A DNA stretch of 18,736 nucleotides from SZUA-254 sp031379665 (lineage in GTDB: Bacteria; Bacteroidota; Ignavibacteria; UBA10030; SZUA-254): the NCBI GenBank assembly GCA_031379665.1, contig JANNFI010000049.1, positions 1-18,736 of the forward strand, in the 5' to 3' direction. This document shows positions 1 to 6,982 of the stretch, one piece after another; the first letter of the stretch is position 1, and each line of letters starts with the position of its first letter. The notes under the pieces are model-generated. The model was not told the DNA's origin, made no database searches, and saw only the letters and a program-made list of their open reading frames with translations. The translations under genes and the position numbers were made by a program.

Positions 1-2268
1 GTTGTCGCTCTCGTGATGCTCCTTTGTGTTCCTGCCGGTACCGCCCGGGGCGGCGCGCCCACCCTACCGCCGGCACCGGGGCGCCGACCGGTCCACCCCC
101 ACCCCGATTCGGTCAACTACAATTTCAGGGGGTACGTCTGGCCAACGGACGCGAGCCACAAGATCACATCCTCGTTCGCGGAGTACCGTTCCGCCCACTT
201 CCACGGCGGCATCGACATCAGCACCAACGGGACCGTCGGCCACAAGGTCTTCTCGGTCCAGGACGGTTACCTGTACCGGATCAGGATCACCCCGAACGGA
301 TACGGGAAAATGATCTACGTGCGCCACCCGGACGGGTACATCAGCACATACGCCCATCTGCACTCGTTCAACGAGAAGATCGGGGAGCTCGCGCGTTCCG
401 AACAATACAAGACTGGTCGTTACGAAATCGACCTCATCTACGACGCCCCGGTGGTAAGTCTGAAGAAGGGCGAGGTGATCGCCTATACCGGGGACACCGG
501 TTTCGGACCACCCCATCTCCACTTCGAGATTCGCGACGGCAACCTCAATCCGGTGAACCCCCTCCTCGGGAAGTCGTTTCGGATGGAAGACGACATCCCG
601 CCGACCATCTACCGGTTCCTGGTGAGGCCCCTCGAGGCCGGCTCCTCGGTCAACGACAACGACAAGCCGAAAATATATTCGCGATTCCCCAGAAAAAACG
701 GGGAGTACCGCCTCGGGGAGAAGATCCGGGTCCGGGGGGAGATCGGGTTCGGGGTGGAGACGAAAGACCGTTCGAACGGCGTTGGGGGAAGGACCGGTGT
801 CCATACGATGGAGCTCCTGATCGACGGGAAACGAATATTCCATTCGTCGCTGAATGCGGTCCCCCTCGAGAAGACCAAGCAGATTTACATCCACTACGAC
901 CTCCCGATGATCGTGGAGGGAAAGGGGAAATTCCAGAAACTCTACATCGAGAAGGGTAATGAGCTCCAGTTATATTCCGGCACCCCCGCCGGGGGCGGCA
1001 TCATCCGGACCGATCGGCTCGCTGAAGGCGACCACGTCTTCAGCGTCCGGTGCACGGATATTTACGGGAACACCTCGACACTCACCGGGACGATCGTCAT
1101 CTCGCATCCCCCGGTGATCGCCCTCGGGGCGGTCACGGACGGTTCGATCACGCTCATCAACCGCTCGCGCACCCCTCTGTCGACCGTTTCGGTCCAGGGG
1201 AAACGGCACTTCACCGACCGGTGGACCGAGCACACGCTCTCCGGGGCCCGCCTCGTGACGGCCGGGGACAGTCTCGTCATCGTTCCGGTGAACACCGCCG
1301 CCTACGACATCCTGAAAATCTCGGCCCGGTCCGGCGCGGGCTCCTGGTCGGAAGCGCTCTTCCACAACAAGAGGAAGGAAACCGGGCCGGCGCACCGGCT
1401 CTTCATCGACCACCAGGTCGTCGGCGACGACCTGCGGATCACACTCACCTCCGCCGGGGTCATCACCGACCGCCCCACTGTCATCGTCTCCGAGGGGCTC
1501 AGGACCTCCGTGGTGACAATGAACGCCGTTGACGTGTCCGAGTTCGTCGGGTATTACCGCCTCCCCGCCCGAAACACCGAGCCCCGGACCATCCTCGCCG
1601 AGGCCGAAATCAACCGGCACCTCGTGTCCGCCGAAGCGCAAGTCAACGTTTATTCGATCCCCCACGACCGCGCGGGCGAATTCACCTCGGTCCGTGACGG
1701 GTTTTCAGTGTCGTACGACTCAGGCGCCGTCTTCAGACCTCTCCATTTTACCGTCCGGAAAGAGGATGCGGACGGGAAGACCGTGTATACCTTTGAACCC
1801 AGGGACGTCCTCCTCAACCGCGGGATCCGCGTCTCTCTGCCCCTCCTTCCCGGGAACGACGGCAGGCCCGGGCTCTATTACCGCTCGAACCAGGGGTGGA
1901 ATCTCCTCAACGCCAGGGAAGGCTCGCTCAAGGGCAAGATCTCCGGGGTACTCAACACGATGCTGGGCGAGGTGGCCGTCATCATCGACCGCACCGCGCC
2001 GACGGCTGGACTGGTGAAGGTCCGGACCCCGGGCGGCAAGCCGACCTTCAGCTTCCGCTACCACGACAACCTGTCTGGGGTCGACCTGGAACGGTCTGTC
2101 GTGACGATCAACGAGTCGGTCGTGATCCCGGAGATCGATGGCGAGCACCGAAGGGTGAAATATTCCGCCACCGACCGCCTGAAGAAGGGGCGGCACCTCC
2201 TGAAGATTGTGCTTCGCGATCGCGTGGGGAACGAATCCTCCACCCAGCGGTGGTTTACCGTCCGTTAA
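1..2268 (+). CDS. Secreted M23 family metallopeptidase, 5' end outside window
   Basis: Probably a zinc endopeptidase that cuts peptidoglycan cross-links in the periplasm or outside the cell. The M23 (LytM-like) core lies early: HGGID at bases 202-216 gives the His and Asp zinc ligands, YAHL (His at base 355) gives one catalytic His, and PPHLHFE (bases 508-528) gives the second catalytic His and the third zinc ligand, so the site looks intact. The reading frame is open to base 1 and begins with a hydrophobic stretch (VVALVMLLCVPAGTA) that looks like the end of a signal peptide. The true start is therefore probably upstream; the GTG at 13 and ATG at 16 would leave no basic n-region. About 550 residues follow the catalytic domain. 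They are not recognised in detail, but the end (after RTAPTAGL) reads like an Ig-like beta domain with a DRVGNES turn. Ends at TAA 2266-2268. Family call is firm; substrate is inferred. Confidence 0.88.
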   Translation, partial: VVALVMLLCVPAGTARGGAPTLPPAPGRRPVHPHPDSVNYNFRGYVWPTDASHKITSSFAEYRSAHFHGGIDISTNGTVGHKVFSVQDGYLYRIRITPNGYGKMIYVRHPDGYISTYAHLHSFNEKIGELARSEQYKTGRYEIDLIYDAPVVSLKKGEVIAYTGDTGFGPPHLHFEIRDGNLNPVNPLLGKSFRMEDDIPPTIYRFLVRPLEAGSSVNDNDKPKIYSRFPRKNGEYRLGEKIRVRGEIGFGVETKDRSNGVGGRTGVHTMELLIDGKRIFHSSLNAVPLEKTKQIYIHYDLPMIVEGKGKFQKLYIEKGNELQLYSGTPAGGGIIRTDRLAEGDHVFSVRCTDIYGNTSTLTGTIVISHPPVIALGAVTDGSITLINRSRTPLSTVSVQGKRHFTDRWTEHTLSGARLVTAGDSLVIVPVNTAAYDILKISARSGAGSWSEALFHNKRKETGPAHRLFIDHQVVGDDLRITLTSAGVITDRPTVIVSEGLRTSVVTMNAVDVSEFVGYYRLPARNTEPRTILAEAEINRHLVSAEAQVNVYSIPHDRAGEFTSVRDGFSVSYDSGAVFRPLHFTVRKEDADGKTVYTFEPRDVLLNRGIRVSLPLLPGNDGRPGLYYRSNQGWNLLNAREGSLKGKISGVLNTMLGEVAVIIDRTAPTAGLVKVRTPGGKPTFSFRYHDNLSGVDLERSVVTINESVVIPEIDGEHRRVKYSATDRLKKGRHLLKIVLRDRVGNESSTQRWFTVR

Positions 2269-2292
2269 CGCTTCGCCGATCGCTTTACGATT

Positions 2293-2322
2293 TTGCCCCT
2301 ACTGTAAAAACCCGTATCTTGC
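2293..2322 (+). promoter_or_regulatory. Bacteroidota-type promoter for valS
   Basis: TTTG at 2292-2295 (TTG 2293-2295) is followed after 19 bases by TATCTTGC at 2315-2322, close to the -33 TTG / -7 TAnnTTTG arrangement of the Bacteroidota primary sigma factor. It lies in the 97-base gap between the M23 gene and valS and would give a leader of about 35-40 bases. The same spacing recurs before three other genes here, which supports it. No T-box-like leader or clear Shine-Dalgarno site is visible before the valS ATG. Confidence 0.55.
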
Positions 2323-2365
2323 CATTTCTTGAACCGATGCACGCACTTTCCCCGTATGAACACCG

Positions 2366-5110
2366 ATGAGTGAAATTCCCAAAACCTACAACCCCGCGGA
2401 AGTAGAGGAACGATGGTACCCATTCTGGGAAGCCCGGGGATTCTTCAAGGGACGGGTGAACCCGGGGAAGAAGCCCTATACGATCGTGATTCCGCCGCCG
2501 AACATCACTGGCATCCTGACGATGGGGCACGTCCTGAACAACACGATCCAGGACGTCTTCATCCGATGGAGGCGGATGCAGGGATACGAAACCCTCTGGA
2601 TGCCGGGCACCGACCACGCCGGGATCGCCACCCAAAACGTCGTCGAGAAGTCGCTCATCCGGGAGGGGACCAACCGCCACGAACTGGGACGCGAAAAATT
2701 CCTCGCCAGGGTGTGGGAATGGAAAAAGGAGTACGGCGGAACGATCATCCGCCAGCTCCGGCGGCTCGGCACATCGTGCGATTGGGAACGGGAACGGTTC
2801 ACGATGGACGAAGGTCTCTCGAGGGCCGTCCAGGAGATGTTCGTCAGGTTGTACGAGAAAAAGCTCATCTACAGGGGAAAATACATCGTCAACTGGTGCC
2901 CGAAGGACCACACGGCCATCAGCGACGACGAGGTGAATCACACCGAACAACAGTCGAACCTCTGGCACATCCGTTACCCGCTGGTCGATTCGGAGGAGTG
3001 GGCCGTCGTGGCGACCACCCGGCCCGAGACAATGCTCGGGGACACCGCCGTCGCAGTCAACCCCTCCGACGAGCGATACCGGCACCTCATCGGACGAAGG
3101 CTGCGCCTCCCCCTTACGGACCGGGAAATCCCCATCATCGCCGACGATTCCGTGGACGCGGCGTTCGGTACCGGGATGGTCAAGGTGACCCCCGCCCACG
3201 ACCCTAACGATTTCCTGATCTGTCAGCGATACAACGAGAACGTCGACACGGCCCACCGGATGGTCCCGATAACCATCCTCGACACATCGGCGCGCACCAA
3301 CGACGCCGTCCCGGAGAAATACCGCTCCCTCGACCGGTTCGATGCCCGGAAGGCGGTCGTCGCGGACCTCGAAGCGGGCGGGTTCCTCGTCAAAACCGAA
3401 CCGTACACCAACAATGTGGGACGCTGTTACCGGTGCGACACGGTCATCGAACCGTACCTCTCCGATCAGTGGTTCGTGAAGATGAAACCGCTCGCGCAGG
3501 AAGCGCTCTCGGTGGTGCAGGACGGCACCATCAGGTTTTATCCTGAACGGTGGGTCAAGACCTACGAACATTGGATGACGAACATCCGCGACTGGTGCAT
3601 CTCGCGCCAGCTCTGGTGGGGCCACCGGGTCCCGGTCTGGTACTGCGTCGGCGACGATGCCTGCAAGCTCGAATGCCGTGAGCCGATCGTCGCACGCCGG
3701 GCTCCCGCGTCGTGCCCCCACTGCGGCTCGACGAACCTACGCCAGGACGAAGACGTGCTCGACACCTGGTTCTCCTCGTGGCTCTGGCCGTTCTCGACGC
3801 TCGGCTGGCCGGACGACACGAAAGACCTCCGGTATTTTTATCCCACGGACACGCTCGTCACGGGACCGGACATCATTTTCTTCTGGGTCGCGAGGATGAT
3901 CATGGCAGGACTCGAAGTGACCGGCGACATCCCGGCCGCCGACGGATCGCGCAGGGCGTCACGCGAGAGCATCGTCCCTTTCCGGCACGTCTACTTCACC
4001 AGCATCATCCGCGACGCCCAGGGGAGGAAGATGAGCAAGTCCCTGGGGAACTCGCCCGACCCGGTCGAGGTCATCAGGGAGTACGGCGCCGATGCGCTCA
4101 GGTTCACGATCGTGTACCTGGCGCCGCTCGGACAGGACGTCCTCTATTCGAACGAGAAGTGCGAGATGGGGCGCAACTTCGCGAACAAAATCTGGAACGC
4201 CGGGAGGTTCCTCCTGATGAACGCGGGGGAGACCGGAGTCCCCGACGTCACGCCGGAGCTTCCTGACGCCCACGCGGACCTTGCGGACCGGTGGATACTC
4301 TCCCGATACCATTCGACCGCTGTCGCGCTCAACGAGGCCCTTGAGAAATTCGAGATCAACAACGCGTCGAAAATCCTCTACGACTTCGTCTGGCACGATT
4401 TCTGCGACTGGTACGTCGAGATGGTGAAGGGACGCCTCTATGGCGACGCCCCCCCGGAGGTCCGCTCCGCGGTGCTCGGCCGGGCGATCATGGTCTACGA
4501 AGAGACGATGAAACTCCTCCACCCCTTCATGCCGTTCCTGACGGAAGAGTTATGGCAGAACCTGCGCCCCCGGGGTGAAGGCCGGTCGATCATGGTGTCG
4601 GAATTCCCGAAAGGCGACCGGTCTCGAATCGACACCGCCACCGAGGCCGAGATGTCTTTCGTGCAGGATTGCATCAACAGCATCCGAAACATCCGGGGCG
4701 AACTCTCCGTCCCTCCATCGAAAGAGATCTCCCTCCTCGTACGGTTCGACGATCCCTCGGCCTCCGCGGTGCTGATGAAATACGAGGGATACTTCCGCAG
4801 GCTTGCCCGGGTGTCCGGAATACGCGAGCACCTCTCCCCCGGAAAGCCGCCCCAGTCCGCCGGCGCAGTCGTCCGCGGAGGGGAAATCTTCGTCCCGCTC
4901 GAGGGTCTCATCGATCTCTCGGCGGAGCGGGCCCGGATCGAGAAGGAACTTAACCACGTCGCCGGGATGTTCGAGAATACATCGAAGAAACTCCTGAACG
5001 CGAGCTTCGTCGAGAAGGCCCCCCAACAGATCGTCGATCAGGAGAGGGCGAAACTCGAGTCATTCAAAACCACGATGGAAAAACTCAGATCGAGCCTTGA
5101 AGCCCTGTAG
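2366..5110 (+). CDS. valS: Valine--tRNA ligase
   Basis: Class I aminoacyl-tRNA synthetase that charges tRNA-Val in the cytoplasm. The 914-residue length is normal for the bacterial enzyme. Visible landmarks in order: the HIGH-equivalent in ITGILTMGHVLN (TMGH at about residues 52-55), WMPGTDHAGIATQ, the editing-domain motif TTRPETMLGDTAV, a CPHCGSTN knuckle followed by DEDVLDTWFSSWLWPFSTLG, the KMSKS loop (residues 555-559), an anticodon-binding helical region with HPFMPFLTEELW, and a C-terminal coiled-coil arm of about 70 residues starting near PLEGLIDLSAERARIEKEL. The DTWFSS block and the coiled-coil arm separate ValRS from IleRS and LeuRS. The ATG at 2366 matches the expected N-terminus (NPAEVEERWYPFWE). 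No Shine-Dalgarno site is evident. The 3' end overlaps the next gene by 14 bases. Confidence 0.97.
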   Translation: MSEIPKTYNPAEVEERWYPFWEARGFFKGRVNPGKKPYTIVIPPPNITGILTMGHVLNNTIQDVFIRWRRMQGYETLWMPGTDHAGIATQNVVEKSLIREGTNRHELGREKFLARVWEWKKEYGGTIIRQLRRLGTSCDWERERFTMDEGLSRAVQEMFVRLYEKKLIYRGKYIVNWCPKDHTAISDDEVNHTEQQSNLWHIRYPLVDSEEWAVVATTRPETMLGDTAVAVNPSDERYRHLIGRRLRLPLTDREIPIIADDSVDAAFGTGMVKVTPAHDPNDFLICQRYNENVDTAHRMVPITILDTSARTNDAVPEKYRSLDRFDARKAVVADLEAGGFLVKTEPYTNNVGRCYRCDTVIEPYLSDQWFVKMKPLAQEALSVVQDGTIRFYPERWVKTYEHWMTNIRDWCISRQLWWGHRVPVWYCVGDDACKLECREPIVARRAPASCPHCGSTNLRQDEDVLDTWFSSWLWPFSTLGWPDDTKDLRYFYPTDTLVTGPDIIFFWVARMIMAGLEVTGDIPAADGSRRASRESIVPFRHVYFTSIIRDAQGRKMSKSLGNSPDPVEVIREYGADALRFTIVYLAPLGQDVLYSNEKCEMGRNFANKIWNAGRFLLMNAGETGVPDVTPELPDAHADLADRWILSRYHSTAVALNEALEKFEINNASKILYDFVWHDFCDWYVEMVKGRLYGDAPPEVRSAVLGRAIMVYEETMKLLHPFMPFLTEELWQNLRPRGEGRSIMVSEFPKGDRSRIDTATEAEMSFVQDCINSIRNIRGELSVPPSKEISLLVRFDDPSASAVLMKYEGYFRRLARVSGIREHLSPGKPPQSAGAVVRGGEIFVPLEGLIDLSAERARIEKELNHVAGMFENTSKKLLNASFVEKAPQQIVDQERAKLESFKTTMEKLRSSLEAL

Positions 5111-6764
5111 TACACCCGCGCACCTCTGTCTCACCGTCCTCCTCGCGGCCTTCGCCACGCCCGCCCCGGCGCAGGTCGGGGCATTCAGCGATTCGGCCCT
5201 CATCGTCAGGTTGGGCCGGTTTGCGCCGGCGTCGTTCACCATCGACACATCGAAGCTGGCTACGAGTGAGCGACAAGCCCTCGGAAATCTCATCGCCGCG
5301 GGTAAAGTGGTCGAGGAAATCTACCTCACCCAGATGTGGGCGGGAAATATTGCGCTCCTCGATTCCCTCTCGGCCGACACCTCCGCCGGCGGTAAACTCC
5401 GCCAGCGGTATTTCAGCATCAACCAAGGACCCTGGTCGATCTCGGACAGGATGCAGGCATTCCTCCCCGGTGTCCCCGGGAAGAAGCCGCTGCGCGCGAA
5501 CCTCTACCCTGACGGCCTGAAGAGGGCCGACTGGGGAGTGTGGTTCATCGGCCTCGACGCGCGCCGTCAAGCGGAGGCGGCGGGGCCGTGGCACGTCGTG
5601 CGATGGGACTCGGGCGGATCGATGAAGACCGTACCCTATTCGGAGGAGTATCGCGCACTTCTCGGAAAGGCCGGCGGATTCCTGAACGATGCCGCCGCCC
5701 ACATCGGCGACGCCGGGACGAAGGAACAACTCCGCTCGCTCGTCGAGGCATTCGGCGAAAACGATTTCCGGGAAAGCGATCCCGCCTCGATCGCCGCGAA
5801 CGGCACGATCAGCCTCACGATCGGTGCGACGAACGGCTCGCTCGACGAGCTCTTCCGGTATAAAAAAGCATTCGAGGTCGTCGTCGCGGTCAGGGATGAG
5901 CCCGAAACGCGCCGGATGAAACTGATGGAGCGATCGCTTCCGGCGGTGCTGCAATCCCTTGGCGGTGGAGGATCGGTCGCGCCCGGATCGGCGCTATCGC
6001 TTCGGATCGACAACGCCGTCTACATCGGGGGCGGCGCCCGCGCCGGGGCCGTTGCGTCGACGGTCCGTCTGACGACCGACAGCACGCTCACTTCCACGGC
6101 CCGAAAAAAGACCATCCTCCTGCGTAATGTTCTCGAACGGAATTTCACGCTGATCCAGGCGCCCATCGCGGCGGCACTGCTCGACACGGGTCAGGCGGAC
6201 GAAGTCTCGTTCGACGCGTTTTTCCTCCACCTCGTGATGCGCGAACTCAGCCATCGTTTCGATCGGAGTGGAACCCCCCGGCGGACACCCACACAGGCCG
6301 ACGCCGCAGACCTCCTCGATCCCGCACCTGCGTTCGCGGAGGTGAAGGCCGATCTCGCGGGTCTCGCGGGCATCGACCAACTTGCCGCCGATGGCGTCCT
6401 TCCCGCAACCGTGTCGCATTCGCTCTACCAGACCCAGGTTTCCAGCCTCCTCCGCGCTCTTCGATTCGGGAGCAACGACCCCTTTGTCGCAGGTGCTGCG
6501 ATTCAATTCAATTATCATAGGGTGCAGGGGGCGATCACCTACGACTCGCGCGTGGGCCGCTACAGGGTCGAGCCAGCGAAGATGGGAGTCAGCGTGAAAC
6601 GTCTCTTTAAGGAAATCTCAACCCTTCAGACCGACCCCGATCCGGCCCGCACGGCCGCGTTCAATGAAAAATACAACCGGCTCTCGCCGGAGATCGCAAG
6701 TCTTGCCGAAAGGCTTGCGCACATCCCGTTCGACCTGGAACCATCCTTCCCTCTCGCCGACTGA
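5097..6764 (+). CDS. Secreted M49 (dipeptidyl-peptidase III)-like protein with altered zinc motif
   Basis: A 555-residue protein resembling the bacterial M49-like (DPP III) family, which removes dipeptides from peptide N-termini. Supporting segments are INQGPW near residue 115, YPDGLKRAD, ISLTIGATNGSLDELFRYKKAFE, the zinc helix region FFLHLVMRELSH and AEVKADLAGL, which matches the family's EEAKAD-type ligand segment. The HExxH motif reads RELSH at residues 382-386 (CGC codon at 6240): the first zinc-binding His is Arg, while Glu383, His386 and Glu415 remain. The following HGLG-like turn is also altered (HRFD). The protein is therefore probably a weak or non-peptidase homologue. The TTG start at 5097 gives a signal peptide (LTVLLAAFATPAPA, cleavage near APA-QV) and overlaps valS by 14 bases, implying translational coupling; it is the only candidate that keeps a complete signal peptide. 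Family assignment is moderately confident; loss of activity is inference. Confidence 0.75.
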   Translation: MKPCSTPAHLCLTVLLAAFATPAPAQVGAFSDSALIVRLGRFAPASFTIDTSKLATSERQALGNLIAAGKVVEEIYLTQMWAGNIALLDSLSADTSAGGKLRQRYFSINQGPWSISDRMQAFLPGVPGKKPLRANLYPDGLKRADWGVWFIGLDARRQAEAAGPWHVVRWDSGGSMKTVPYSEEYRALLGKAGGFLNDAAAHIGDAGTKEQLRSLVEAFGENDFRESDPASIAANGTISLTIGATNGSLDELFRYKKAFEVVVAVRDEPETRRMKLMERSLPAVLQSLGGGGSVAPGSALSLRIDNAVYIGGGARAGAVASTVRLTTDSTLTSTARKKTILLRNVLERNFTLIQAPIAAALLDTGQADEVSFDAFFLHLVMRELSHRFDRSGTPRRTPTQADAADLLDPAPAFAEVKADLAGLAGIDQLAADGVLPATVSHSLYQTQVSSLLRALRFGSNDPFVAGAAIQFNYHRVQGAITYDSRVGRYRVEPAKMGVSVKRLFKEISTLQTDPDPARTAAFNEKYNRLSPEIASLAERLAHIPFDLEPSFPLAD

Positions 6765-6773
6765 TCCATATCC

Positions 6774-6813
6774 GCGATCCTTCGGGACCGCATTCCCTCT
6801 GAACGATCCGTTC
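6774..6813 (+). terminator. Possible 3'-end hairpins after the M49-like gene
   Basis: Two small hairpins follow the stop codon at 6762-6764. GCGATCC (6774-6780) can pair with GGACCGC (6785-6791) around a TTCG loop with one A-C mismatch. GAACG (6801-6805) can pair with CGTTC (6809-6813) around a three-base loop. No T-run follows, so a rho-independent terminator is not established. They could be mRNA 3'-end structures or chance. Confidence 0.2.
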
Positions 6814-6839
6814 GGGGACTCCACCCCACATCATCCCCC

Positions 6840-6870
6840 TTGAAATCGAAAGCGCGCCACCTTATCATCC
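6840..6870 (+). promoter_or_regulatory. Weak candidate promoter for the T9SS cargo gene
   Basis: TTG at 6840-6842 is followed after 20 bases by TATCATCC at 6863-6870. The spacing matches the better promoters of this window, but the -7 box has only a partial fit to TAnnTTTG. If real, transcription would start near 6875, directly at the AT-rich double palindrome, and leave a leader of about 105 bases. Confidence 0.3.
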
Positions 6871-6873
6871 ATT

Positions 6874-6903
6874 CGTAAAATATTTTACATAAAATATTTT
6901 ACG
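6874..6903. repeat. AT-rich double palindrome, possible operator
   Basis: Two identical 12-base palindromes (TAAAATATTTTA at 6876-6887 and 6890-6901) are separated by CA and bounded by CG on both sides. Each unit is self-complementary, and the whole 30-base block is also a perfect inverted repeat apart from its two-base centre. Read as direct repeats, the units have a period of 14 bases. The block stands out from very GC-rich surroundings and lies about 80-110 bases upstream of the T9SS cargo start codon. It could be a tandem regulator-binding site; no matching regulator gene is in the window. Confidence 0.6.
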
Positions 6904-6934
6904 CGCCTCCCGTACCACGAATTCATTCAGATCA

Positions 6935-6964
6935 CACCGGCGGGCCCGCGGAGGCCAACCGGTG
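6935..6964 (+). promoter_or_regulatory. Possible 5'-leader hairpin before the T9SS cargo gene
   Basis: CACCGG (6935-6940) can pair with CCGGTG (6959-6964), enclosing a GC-rich loop that contains the 10-base palindrome GCGGGCCCGC (6940-6949). It ends eight bases before the Shine-Dalgarno site and could affect translation. The stem is short and the region is GC-rich, so chance is a serious alternative. Confidence 0.22.
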
Positions 6965-6971
6965 CAAGTTC

Positions 6972-6977
6972 GGGAGG
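6972..6977 (+). promoter_or_regulatory. Shine-Dalgarno site fixing the T9SS cargo start
   Basis: GGGAGG lies five bases before the ATG at 6983. This favours that ATG over the in-frame GTG at 6962, which has no such site and would add seven residues before the signal peptide. Confidence 0.7.
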
Positions 6978-6982
6978 CTCTC

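Noticed and set aside
2285..3721. Long open frame on the - strand opposite valS
   Set aside because: It mirrors valS codons in GC-rich DNA; the composition (Arg, Asp, Val, Pro rich, no domain) is that of a shadow frame, and valS is unambiguous.
6874..6903. AT-rich palindrome as a rho-independent terminator
   Set aside because: The stem is purely AT apart from the end CG pairs, and no T-run follows; an operator-like site fits better.
6962..6982. GTG start at 6962 for the T9SS cargo
   Set aside because: The strong GGGAGG site five bases before ATG 6983 and the signal peptide position favour the later start.
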